Shown here: positions 24,270-34,928 of the stretch, in pieces | Layout of the letters: each line of letters begins with the position of its first letter | Position numbering within the stretch: position 1 is the stretch's first letter | DNA from: Candidatus Pullichristensenella stercorigallinarum | GTDB lineage: Bacteria; Bacillota; Clostridia; Christensenellales; Aristaeellaceae | Assembly: GCA_018712945.1 (NCBI GenBank) | Contig: DVFZ01000100.1 | Span: forward strand, 26,651 to 90,650 | Direction of reading: 5' to 3' | DNA length: 64,000 nt | The notes under the pieces: model-generated | Told to the model about the DNA's origin: nothing | Databases searched by the model: none | Seen by the model: only the letters and a program-made list of their open reading frames with translations | Position numbers and translations under genes: made by a program

Positions 24270-25647
24270 CAAATCCATGACCAAGCTGCCCGCGCGCGAA
24301 CAGGCCCCGGAAGTCCGCCGCCACAACTTTGCGGAAGTCTCTCAGGGCTACGATGAGGCCATGGCCCGCGAGGAGGCCACGCGCTGCATCGGCTGCAAAA
24401 ACGCCCCCTGCATGACCGGTTGCCCGGTGGGCGTGCATATCCCCGAGTTCATCGCCCACGTCAAGGAGGGCGAATTTGAAAAGGCGTATGAGACTATCCG
24501 CTTAACCAACAGCCTGCCCGCCATCTGCGGCCGCGTCTGCCCGCAGGAGACGCAGTGCGAATCCAAGTGTGTGCGCGGCGTGAAAGGCGACCCGGTGGGC
24601 ATTGGCCGTCTGGAGCGCTTCTGCGCCGACTATGCCATGCAGAAAGGCCAGCCCGCGCCGGAAAAGCACGCCCCGAACGGCCATCGCGTGGCCGTGGTCG
24701 GCTCTGGCCCGTCGGGCCTGACCTGTGCTGGCGATCTGGCCAAGTTGGGTTACGATGTAACGATTTTCGAGGCGCTGCATACCCCCGGCGGCGTGCTGGT
24801 CTACGGCATTCCCGAGTTCCGCCTGCCCAAGCATTTGGTGCGTGAGGAAATTGCCACCGTGGAAGCGCTGGGCGTGAAGATTGAAACCAACGCGGTGGTG
24901 GGCCGCTCCGTGTCGCTGGACGAGCTGTTTGACGAGGGTTACGACGCGGTGTTCATCGGCTCCGGCGCGGGCCTGCCGCGCTTCCAGGGCATTCCGGGCG
25001 AAAACCTCAACGGCGTGTATTCCGCCAATGAATTCCTGACCCGCATCAACCTGATGAAGGCCTACGCCTTCCCGGAGACGGACACTCCCGTGCGCGTTGG
25101 CAAGCGGGTGGCCGTGGTCGGCGGCGGCAACGTGGCCATGGACGCGGCGCGCTCGGCGCTGCGCCTGGGCGCGGAAGAGGTTTCCATCATTTACCGCCGT
25201 TCGGAAAAGGAGATGCCCGCGCGCCTGGAGGAAGTGCATCATGCCAAGGAAGAAGGCGTGAACTTCCGCATGCTCACCAACCCCACCGCCATTCACGGCG
25301 ACGAGGCGGGCAATGTGCAATCCATGACCTGTGTGGAAATGGAACTGGGCGAGCCGGACGCCTCCGGACGCCGCCGCCCGGTGGTCAAGCAGGGCAGCGA
25401 GTTTGACATCGCCGTCGATACCGTGGTCATCGCCATCGGCAATTCCCCGAATCCGCTGATTCGCAACACCACACCCGGCCTGGAGACGCAGAAGTGGGGC
25501 GGCATCATCGCCGATGAAAACGGCTTGACCAGCCGCGAAAACGTCTATGCCGGCGGCGACGCAGTCACCGGCGCGGCCACGGTCATCCTCGCCATGGGCG
25601 CGGGCAAGACCGCCGCGAAGGCCATTCACGAAAAACTGAGCCGTTAA
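24262..25647 (+). CDS. nfnB: NfnB / glutamate synthase small-subunit-like NADPH oxidoreductase
   Basis: A 461-residue flavoprotein. The N-terminal domain carries two 4Fe-4S cluster motifs (CIGCKNAPCMTGCPVGV, about 43-59, and CGRVCPQETQCESKCVRG, about 89-106). FAD-binding VAVVGSGPSGLTCAGDLAKLG (about 144-164) and NADPH-binding VAVVGGGNVAMDAARSALRLG (about 284-304) follow. GltA-small-subunit homologues look alike; the tight coupling to nfnA and absence of a large glutamate synthase gene favour NfnB, the bifurcating-transhydrogenase subunit. A good terminator follows at 25677. Confidence 0.9.
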   Translation: MYNKSMTKLPAREQAPEVRRHNFAEVSQGYDEAMAREEATRCIGCKNAPCMTGCPVGVHIPEFIAHVKEGEFEKAYETIRLTNSLPAICGRVCPQETQCESKCVRGVKGDPVGIGRLERFCADYAMQKGQPAPEKHAPNGHRVAVVGSGPSGLTCAGDLAKLGYDVTIFEALHTPGGVLVYGIPEFRLPKHLVREEIATVEALGVKIETNAVVGRSVSLDELFDEGYDAVFIGSGAGLPRFQGIPGENLNGVYSANEFLTRINLMKAYAFPETDTPVRVGKRVAVVGGGNVAMDAARSALRLGAEEVSIIYRRSEKEMPARLEEVHHAKEEGVNFRMLTNPTAIHGDEAGNVQSMTCVEMELGEPDASGRRRPVVKQGSEFDIAVDTVVIAIGNSPNPLIRNTTPGLETQKWGGIIADENGLTSRENVYAGGDAVTGAATVILAMGAGKTAAKAIHEKLSR

Positions 25648-25676
25648 GCACGGCCTGCTAAGCGTGAAGCGTTCTG

Positions 25677-25709
25677 ACGCCGAACCTCATGTTGGGGTTC
25701 GGCGTTTTC
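25677..25709 (+). terminator. Terminator of the nfnAB operon
   Basis: ACGCCGAACC (25677-25686) pairs with GGTTCGGCGT (25696-25705) around a 9-nt loop and is followed by TTT. Confidence 0.88.
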
Positions 25710-25943
25710 ATGGGTTCACGGGCGCAAACGGCGGCATTGTTCAGCAGGGCAATCCCGGCGTGGAAACGCCCTGTGGGGAAATTTCGTCTGCAGCGCAGTA
25801 TGATCGGGAATATCTCTATGAAGCCGCTGGCAGCGCCGCCGGTGGATATGCGCTCCAGCCGGTTGTGAAAGTTTAAGGCATGCCCGTATTGACCGGCACG
25901 AAAAGAGCCGCGAAGGATCGCCGCGAATGCGCGCGTATCTCCA
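25710..25943 (+). other. Non-coding stretch between nfnB and ruvA terminators
   Basis: With its flanking terminators this is a 399-bp gene-free stretch. I see no protein-like frame. It is followed by a terminator (25944-25979) that no recognised gene needs, so a small RNA reading rightward is possible. The only promoter hint is a TATGAT near 25800 with a poor -35 box. Confidence 0.35.
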
Positions 25944-25979
25944 AGCCCCGGGGAAACGGCACCCTGGGGCTGTATTTTT
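25944..25979 (+). terminator. Orphan terminator, rightward
   Basis: AGCCCCGGG and CCCTGGGGCT arms, loop of about 9 nt, then a TATTTTT run on the + strand. It is 235 bp beyond the nfnB terminator with no gene in between. Confidence 0.65.
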
Positions 25980-25994
25980 GAAGCGGCAGAATGC

Positions 25995-26038
25995 AAAAAA
26001 GCGCCCTCTCACCCGTGAAAACCGGGAAGGCGCTTTTT
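25995..26038 (-). terminator. Terminator of ruvCA
   Basis: AAAAAAGCGCC and GGCGCTTTTT arms surround an inner CCCG/CGGG pair. On the minus strand the T tract follows the stem, eight bases past the ruvA stop. Confidence 0.85.
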
Positions 26039-26046
26039 GCAGCCGT

Positions 26047-26634
26047 TCAGGAGCCGAGGCTCTTGAGGGCAAGGAAAATCAATTCGTCGGCTTTGCTGGC
26101 CTGGCCCGCCACGGCGCTGACCGCGCGCGCGGCTTCCGAGGAGGCGTAGCCCAGCGCCATCAGCGCGGCGATGGCTTCGCTTTCGGCGCTGCCGGCAGGG
26201 GCCGCAGCGGCGGTTTGGCCGGTCAGCTCGCTTTCGTCCACTTTGTCGCGCAATTCCAGCACCAGCCGCTGCGCCGTCTTTTTGCCGATACCGGGCACGC
26301 GCGTCAAAGCCGCCGCGTCGCCCGCCACCAGGGCGATGGAAAGGTCATTGAGCGGCATGGACGAAAGGATCGCCAGCGCCATGCGCGGCCCAACGCCGTT
26401 TACCGAGCGCAACCGCTCAAACATGCGCTTTTCCTCGCGGCTGTGAAAGCCAAACAGCTCCATGGCGTCTTCGCGTACGCTCAAAATGGCATATAGCTTC
26501 ATGCGTTCGCCTGCGGCCGGGGCCAGTGAAAGCGTCTGCGCGCTCACCTGCAAAAGATAGCCCACGCCGTTTACGTCCAATACAATGCTGTCCGCGGTCT
26601 TTTCAGCCACCACGCCGTCAAAATGTGCGTACAT
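26047..26634 (-). CDS. ruvA: Holliday junction DNA helicase subunit RuvA
   Basis: A 195-residue protein. Domain I (about 1-62) is the OB fold (MYAHFDGVVAEKTADSIVLDVNGVGYLLQV). Domain II (about 65-140) has two helix-hairpin-helix motifs that bind the junction (LRSVNGVGPRMALAILS and LTRVPGIGKKTAQRLVLEL). Domain III (about 150-195) contacts RuvB. It follows ruvC by 12 bp in one operon. The usual partner ruvB is not adjacent. Confidence 0.96.
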   Translation of the reverse strand: MYAHFDGVVAEKTADSIVLDVNGVGYLLQVSAQTLSLAPAAGERMKLYAILSVREDAMELFGFHSREEKRMFERLRSVNGVGPRMALAILSSMPLNDLSIALVAGDAAALTRVPGIGKKTAQRLVLELRDKVDESELTGQTAAAAPAGSAESEAIAALMALGYASSEAARAVSAVAGQASKADELIFLALKSLGS

Positions 26635-26646
26635 ACCTGCCTCCGC

Positions 26647-27141
26647 CTACTGTATCTTGAACAGTTTTTTCATATTCATGGAATTGGCGTGCGTCAGCGC
26701 CACGGCCAGAGCGTCGGCCGCGTCGTCGGGGCGCGCGATTTCTTTCATATTCAAAAGCGCCTTCACCATGCGTTGCATCTGCACCTTGTCTGCGCTGCCA
26801 TAGCCGGTGATGGCCTGTTTGATTTGCATGGGCGTATATTCGTATACATTGTCCGTGCGCGTGGCCACCGCCGCCAGCGCCGCCCCGCGCGCCTGCGCCA
26901 CGGCGATGCCGGTGGTGACGTTTTTGGAAAAGAACAACTCCTCAAAGGCCACGTCGTCCGGGGCGTAGATGTCCAGAAGCTGGTTGACCCCCTGGAAAAT
27001 CGAGCGCAGGCGCTGCGGCGTGGGCACGCCGGCGCGGGTATTGATGGTGCCAAACTGCACAACCCGGCGCTTCTGCCCCTCTGCTTCGATGACGCCATAG
27101 CCCATCGTGGCCAGGCCCGGGTCGATGCCGAGAATAATCAT
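26647..27141 (-). CDS. ruvC: Crossover junction endodeoxyribonuclease RuvC
   Basis: A 164-residue Holliday junction resolvase. Catalytic residues sit in the expected motifs: IILGIDPGLATMGYGVIE (Asp near residue 7), VAFEELFFSKN (Glu near 67) and the C-terminal DDAADALAVALTHAN (Asp pair near 140). It is the first gene of the ruvCA operon; the promoter lies at 27168-27197 and GGAGGTGGGCA is the ribosome-binding site. Confidence 0.96.
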   Translation of the reverse strand: MIILGIDPGLATMGYGVIEAEGQKRRVVQFGTINTRAGVPTPQRLRSIFQGVNQLLDIYAPDDVAFEELFFSKNVTTGIAVAQARGAALAAVATRTDNVYEYTPMQIKQAITGYGSADKVQMQRMVKALLNMKEIARPDDAADALAVALTHANSMNMKKLFKIQ

Positions 27142-27167
27142 TGCCCACCTCCAAGCGTACTATGGAC

Positions 27168-27197
27168 ATCATAGCCCATCCGGGCGCGGCTTGTCAA
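27168..27197 (-). promoter_or_regulatory. Promoter of ruvCA
   Basis: Minus strand: TTGACA (27197-27192), 18-bp spacer, TATGAT (27173-27168). No LexA box recognised. Confidence 0.78.
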
Positions 27198-27270
27198 GCG
27201 CCGTTGCAAATGTATATTCGAATATTTATGCACATATTGCGCATATTTTGTTAAATCAATGCGGAACTTA

Positions 27271-27299
27271 TTGCATTTTCGCTGGAACGGATGTATAAT
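27271..27299 (+). promoter_or_regulatory. Promoter of the amino-acid ABC transporter operon
   Basis: TTGCAT (27271-27276), 17-bp spacer, TATAAT (27294-27299); the leader to the ATG at 27345 is about 40 nt. Confidence 0.75.
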
Positions 27300-27344
27300 C
27301 ATCACATCAAAGCGCGAGAGCGCATAAATTTGGAGGCTGAGAAC

Positions 27345-28175
27345 ATGAAAAAGCTGTTGAGCATTCTTTTGGTTCTTTCCATGCTTCTGATGGGCGCGGC
27401 CATGGCCGAGACCACCACGCTGACAATGGCGACCAACGCCGCCTTCCCGCCGTATGAGTATTATGACGACGAAACCGGCGAAGTTACCGGTATTGACGTA
27501 GAGATCGCGCAGGCCATTTGCGACAAGCTCGGCTACGAGCTGGAAGTTGTGGATGTGGACTTTGACTCGATCGTGCCCGGCGTGCAGTCTGGCAAGTATT
27601 CCTTTGGCATGGCCGGCATGACCGTCACCGAGGACCGCCTTGAGTCTGTGAACTTCTCCGATTCCTACGCCACCGGCATCCAGGTGGTCATCGTGCCCGA
27701 GGATTCCGCGATTACCAGCGTGGATGACCTCCTGGCCGAAGGCGCGAGCCATTCCATTGGCGTGCAGCAGGGCACCACGGGCGATATTTACGCCACCAGC
27801 GATATTGAAGAAGCGGGCCTTGGCACCGTTGAGCGCTTCAAGACCGGCACCGACGCCGTGCTGGCGCTGACCACCGGCAAGCTCGACTGCGTTATCATCG
27901 ACAACGAACCTGCCAAGAACTTCGTGGCCGCCAACGAAGGCCTGAAGATCCTCGATACCGAGTACGCGGTGGAAGACTACGCCGCTTGCTTCGCCAAGGA
28001 CAACACCGAGCTGCTTGATGCGTTCAACACCGCTCTGGCGGAGTTGACCGAGGATGGCACTATCCCGGCCATCATCGAGAAGTACATCCCCAGCACTGAG
28101 ACCGCCGCTGAGGAGGCGCCCGTTGAGGAGGCCGCCGCTGAGGAGGCTGCCGCGGAGGAAGCTGCTGCGGAATAA
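27345..28175 (+). CDS. Amino-acid ABC transporter substrate-binding protein
   Basis: A 276-residue family-3 solute-binding protein for polar amino acids. A signal peptide (about 1-22, MKKLLSILLVLSMLLMG then AMA) ends without any cysteine, so it is not a lipoprotein. The binding fold shows ATNAAFPPYEYYDDETGEVTGIDVEIAQAI-like and YSFGMAGMTVTEDR segments. The last 25 residues are a repeated EEAAA tail of unknown role. ATG 27345 follows TGGAGG. Permease and ATPase genes follow, making a complete importer; the exact ligand cannot be told. Confidence 0.93.
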   Translation: MKKLLSILLVLSMLLMGAAMAETTTLTMATNAAFPPYEYYDDETGEVTGIDVEIAQAICDKLGYELEVVDVDFDSIVPGVQSGKYSFGMAGMTVTEDRLESVNFSDSYATGIQVVIVPEDSAITSVDDLLAEGASHSIGVQQGTTGDIYATSDIEEAGLGTVERFKTGTDAVLALTTGKLDCVIIDNEPAKNFVAANEGLKILDTEYAVEDYAACFAKDNTELLDAFNTALAELTEDGTIPAIIEKYIPSTETAAEEAPVEEAAAEEAAAEEAAAE

Positions 28176-28198
28176 CGCCGTTCGCATTGGAACGATGC

Positions 28199-28229
28199 AA
28201 ATAGGGGAGCGCGTAGACGCCCCCTATTT
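28199..28229 (+). promoter_or_regulatory. Intercistronic hairpin between binding-protein and permease genes
   Basis: AAATAGGGG (28199-28207) pairs with CCCCTATTT (28221-28229) around 13 nt. Such hairpins often stabilise or partly terminate the upstream message so that the binding protein is made in excess over the permease. Confidence 0.6.
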
Positions 28230-28270
28230 GCGCGCATGGGCAAAACGCAAGCGATGGAGGAGGGACTTCT

Positions 28271-28999
28271 TTGGCAGAGTGGTTTGAGTCGGTCAGAGCC
28301 GAATTTGAACTCAACTTCATCAAGGCCAACCGTTGGGAATATCTCGTGGACGGCCTTAAAAACACACTGCTTCTGACGCTGGTAGCGTTGATTATTGGCG
28401 TGATTATCGGCGTGCTGGTGGCGGCGGTGCGCTCCACTTACGACAAGACGAAGGAAACGGCGCGCCCCACGTTTGGCCGCCGCGTGTTCGGCTTTTTCAA
28501 CGGCCTTTGCAAGGTCTATCTTACCGTCGTGCGCGGTACGCCTGTGGTTGTACAGGTGATGATTTTCTTCTACGTCATCTTTGCCGCCGCAAAGGATGGC
28601 ACGATGGTGGCGGCGCTGGCTTTCGGTATCAACTCCGGCGCGTATGTGGCGGAGATCATCCGCGGCGGCATCATGTCTATTGACAACGGCCAGTTTGAGG
28701 CCGGCCGCAGCTTGGGTTTCAATTATTTGCAGACCATGCGCTATATTGTCGTACCCCAGACGATTAAAAACGTGCTGCCTTCGCTGATGAACGAGTTTAT
28801 CGCCCTTTTGAAAGAAACTTCAGTTGCCGGCTATGTGGCCGTGCAGGATCTGACCAAGGCGGGCGACATCATCCGCAGCCGCACCTATTCGGCGTTTATG
28901 CCGCTGATTGCGGTAGCGCTGATTTATCTGGTGGTGGTCATGTTCTTTACATGGCTGGTCGGCAAACTGGAAAGGAGGCTGCGTGCAAGTGATCACTGA
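28271..28999 (+). CDS. Amino-acid ABC transporter permease
   Basis: A 242-residue inner-membrane permease of the HisM/GlnP type, with about five helices. The EAA loop that docks the ATPase is present ([28 protein letters not shown], about 131-158), as are the [15 protein letters not shown] helix and the conserved [12 protein letters not shown] segment. The start is TTG 28271, nine bases after GGAGGAGGG; no ATG fits. It overlaps the ATPase gene by 17 bp. Confidence 0.94.
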   Translation: MAEWFESVRAEFELNFIKANRWEYLVDGLKNTLLLTLVALIIGVIIGVLVAAVRSTYDKTKETARPTFGRRVFGFFNGLCKVYLTVVRGTPVVVQVMIFFYVIFAAAKDGTMVAALAFGINSGAYVAEIIRGGIMSIDNGQFEAGRSLGFNYLQTMRYIVVPQTIKNVLPSLMNEFIALLKETSVAGYVAVQDLTKAGDIIRSRTYSAFMPLIAVALIYLVVVMFFTWLVGKLERRLRASDH

Positions 29000-29732
29000 T
29001 GCGCTCATCACGGTGGAAGGGCTTTATAAGGAATTTGGCCATGGCAAAGTACATGCCCTCAACGGCGTGGACGCCCAGGTGCGCAAGGGCGAGGTGCTGG
29101 TGGTCATCGGCCCGTCGGGAAGCGGCAAGAGCACGTTTTTGCGCTGCCTGAACCTGTTGGAGCTGCCCACCAAGGGCAAAATCACCTTTGAAGGCGTGGA
29201 TATCACCGACAGCAAGGTCAATATCAACATCCATCGCCAGAAAATGGGCATGGTGTTTCAGCACTTCAACCTCTTTCCCAATATGACGGTGCTGAAAAAC
29301 CTGACGCTGGCCCCGCGCAAGCTCAAGGGCATGCCGCAACAGGACGCCGACGAAAAGGCCATGGCGCTGCTCAAGCGCGTGGGCTTGGCAGACCGCGCCG
29401 ACGCCTATCCCAACCAGCTCTCCGGCGGCCAGAAGCAGCGCATCGCCATCGTGCGGGCGCTGGCGATGGATCCCGAAGTGATGCTCTTTGACGAGCCGAC
29501 TTCGGCGCTTGACCCGGAAATGGTTGGCGAGGTGCTGGAAGTCATGAAGTCTCTGGCGCGCGAGGGGATGACAATGGTGGTCGTCACCCACGAAATGGGC
29601 TTCGCCCGCGAGGTGGGCGACCGCGTGCTGTTCATGGATGAAGGCAAGGTCATGGAAGAAAACACCCCGGAAAACCTCTTTGGCAACCCGCAGACACAGC
29701 GGGCGAAAGAGTTTTTGAGTAAGTTGTTGTAA
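28983..29732 (+). CDS. Amino-acid ABC transporter ATP-binding protein
   Basis: A 249-residue GlnQ/HisP-type ATPase. Walker A is GPSGSGKST (about 40-48), the Q-loop lies in [17 protein letters not shown], the signature is [15 protein letters not shown] (about 142-156), Walker B is [14 protein letters not shown], and the switch His is in [12 protein letters not shown]. The start is GTG 28983 after AAAGGAGG. A dispersed repeat (copy C) begins only a few bases past the stop codon. Confidence 0.96.
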   Translation: MQVITDALITVEGLYKEFGHGKVHALNGVDAQVRKGEVLVVIGPSGSGKSTFLRCLNLLELPTKGKITFEGVDITDSKVNINIHRQKMGMVFQHFNLFPNMTVLKNLTLAPRKLKGMPQQDADEKAMALLKRVGLADRADAYPNQLSGGQKQRIAIVRALAMDPEVMLFDEPTSALDPEMVGEVLEVMKSLAREGMTMVVVTHEMGFAREVGDRVLFMDEGKVMEENTPENLFGNPQTQRAKEFLSKLL

Positions 29733-29738
29733 AATACA

Positions 29739-29959
29739 GGCCGCCGGGCATCTTCGCCCAGCGGCCGCAGAGCGCTGACAAAGCCCGTAAACGCGAAAAT
29801 TGCCCTGATAAAGAAAGAGTCAGAGGCAATTTTTTCTTCATGCGTCAGCTGCACATGCAGGCTGCGGTCACTTACTTACGTCCATGGAAGCTCACTTGCC
29901 TGCAAGTTTGCTTCCTTACATTCATCAGCCATCAGGCGCTTTTGCCCGGCAGTCTGTTG
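29739..29959 (+). repeat. Dispersed intergenic repeat, copy C, right end degraded
   Basis: The core (29768-29959) has the same CAGAGCGCTGACAAAGCC start and the stem AAAATTGCC (29796-29804) with GGCAATTTT (29825-29833). A GC-rich hairpin (29739-29766) abuts the left end, with a different sequence from those of copies A and B. On the right the TGTTGAC palindrome has decayed (TGTTGCG...) and no matching hairpin is found. It lies between the ABC ATPase gene and the convergent ligA. Confidence 0.8.
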
Positions 29960-30204
29960 CGTATTGTAAACGTATTCTCTTTCGAGCCGGGATTCTGGAA
30001 GGCTGATCGCTATGCGCCCGTTCGCAAACGCCTGCCCCAATCAGAATAGAACGGGCTTGCAGCAATCAAAGGAAGAAGGACGTTGGCCACTTTGAGCAGC
30101 CAGGGGCAACCGGCGCGGAAGCTGGAAATTCGGGGCGCGTGAGCGTTGCCGGTCGTTAGCGTTTATAGGGCCTTATTCAAACCGCTGGCCAGGGTTGTTG
30201 GATG
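29960..30204. other. Non-coding remainder between repeat C and ligA terminator
   Basis: The 524-bp stretch without a gene consists of repeat C, about 245 bp in which I recognise nothing, and the ligA terminator. Confidence 0.4.
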
Positions 30205-30243
30205 AAAAAACCGCCGTTGGATGGAGCCATCGTCCAACGGCGG
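30205..30243 (-). terminator. Terminator of yerC-pcrA-ligA
   Basis: CCGCCGTTGGA and TCCAACGGCGG arms with an inner TGG/CCA pair; on the minus strand a TTTTTT run follows. It sits 13 bp past the ligA stop. Confidence 0.92.
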
Positions 30244-30256
30244 TAATTTTTGCCCA

Positions 30257-34475
<4,219 letters not shown>

Positions 34476-34479
<4 letters not shown>

Positions 34480-34775
34480 TGGTTATCCTCGGCAAATTTT
34501 TCAAAAATAAGCTGGTAGCCGCCCGCGCCATAGTTAAGGCAGCGGTTTACCCGGCCGATGGTGGCCGTGGAGACCCCTGTCTTTTCCACGATTTCGGAAT
34601 AAGTGGCCCCATCGCGCAGCATGAAAGCCACCTCCAGCCGCTGGGACAGTTCGCCAACTTCGCGGATGGTGAGCAAATCTTCCAGTACGCGGTAGACCTC
34701 CTCCTCGTTTGAGAGGGACAAAAGCGCCTTGACCAGCGCGTCTGTGCGTTCGTTTTTGAGGCGGGATGTGTACAT
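34476..34775 (-). CDS. yerC: YerC/TrpR-like regulator
   Basis: A 99-residue all-helical protein of the YerC/YecD (TrpR-superfamily) group. The helix-turn-helix lies at about residues 55-75 (ATYSEIVEKTGVSTATIGRVNRCL), followed by the NYGAGGYQLIFEK ending. YerC homologues are encoded just upstream of pcrA in many Firmicutes; the target is unknown. GAGGGGTTGCC precedes the ATG, and a consensus promoter lies at 34811-34839. Confidence 0.93.
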
Positions 34776-34810
34776 GGCAACCCCTCGCTTTCATGCGTTA
34801 GCATGTAAAC

Positions 34811-34839
34811 ATTATAGCGTGAAAGCGACAGGGCGTCAA
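34811..34839 (-). promoter_or_regulatory. Promoter of yerC-pcrA-ligA
   Basis: Minus strand: TTGACG (34839-34834), 17-bp spacer, TATAAT (34816-34811). Confidence 0.9.
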
Positions 34840-34871
34840 TCATTGATGCGTAAAACCCACCGCATCAATGC

Positions 34872-34906
34872 CAAAAAAGCGGAAGAAGCCCGCGCTGGCT
34901 TCTTCC
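34872..34906 (-). terminator. Terminator of the 5'-nucleotidase gene
   Basis: GGAAGAAGCC (34881-34890) pairs with GGCTTCTTCC (34897-34906); on the minus strand GC and TTTTTT follow the stem. It is 23 bp past the stop codon. Confidence 0.92.
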
Positions 34907-34928
34907 ATGGAGGAGGATTGAAAGGGGT

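Noticed and set aside
25664..25876. Small rightward frame after nfnB
   Set aside because: It begins inside the nfnB terminator, has no ribosome-binding site and no recognisable sequence.
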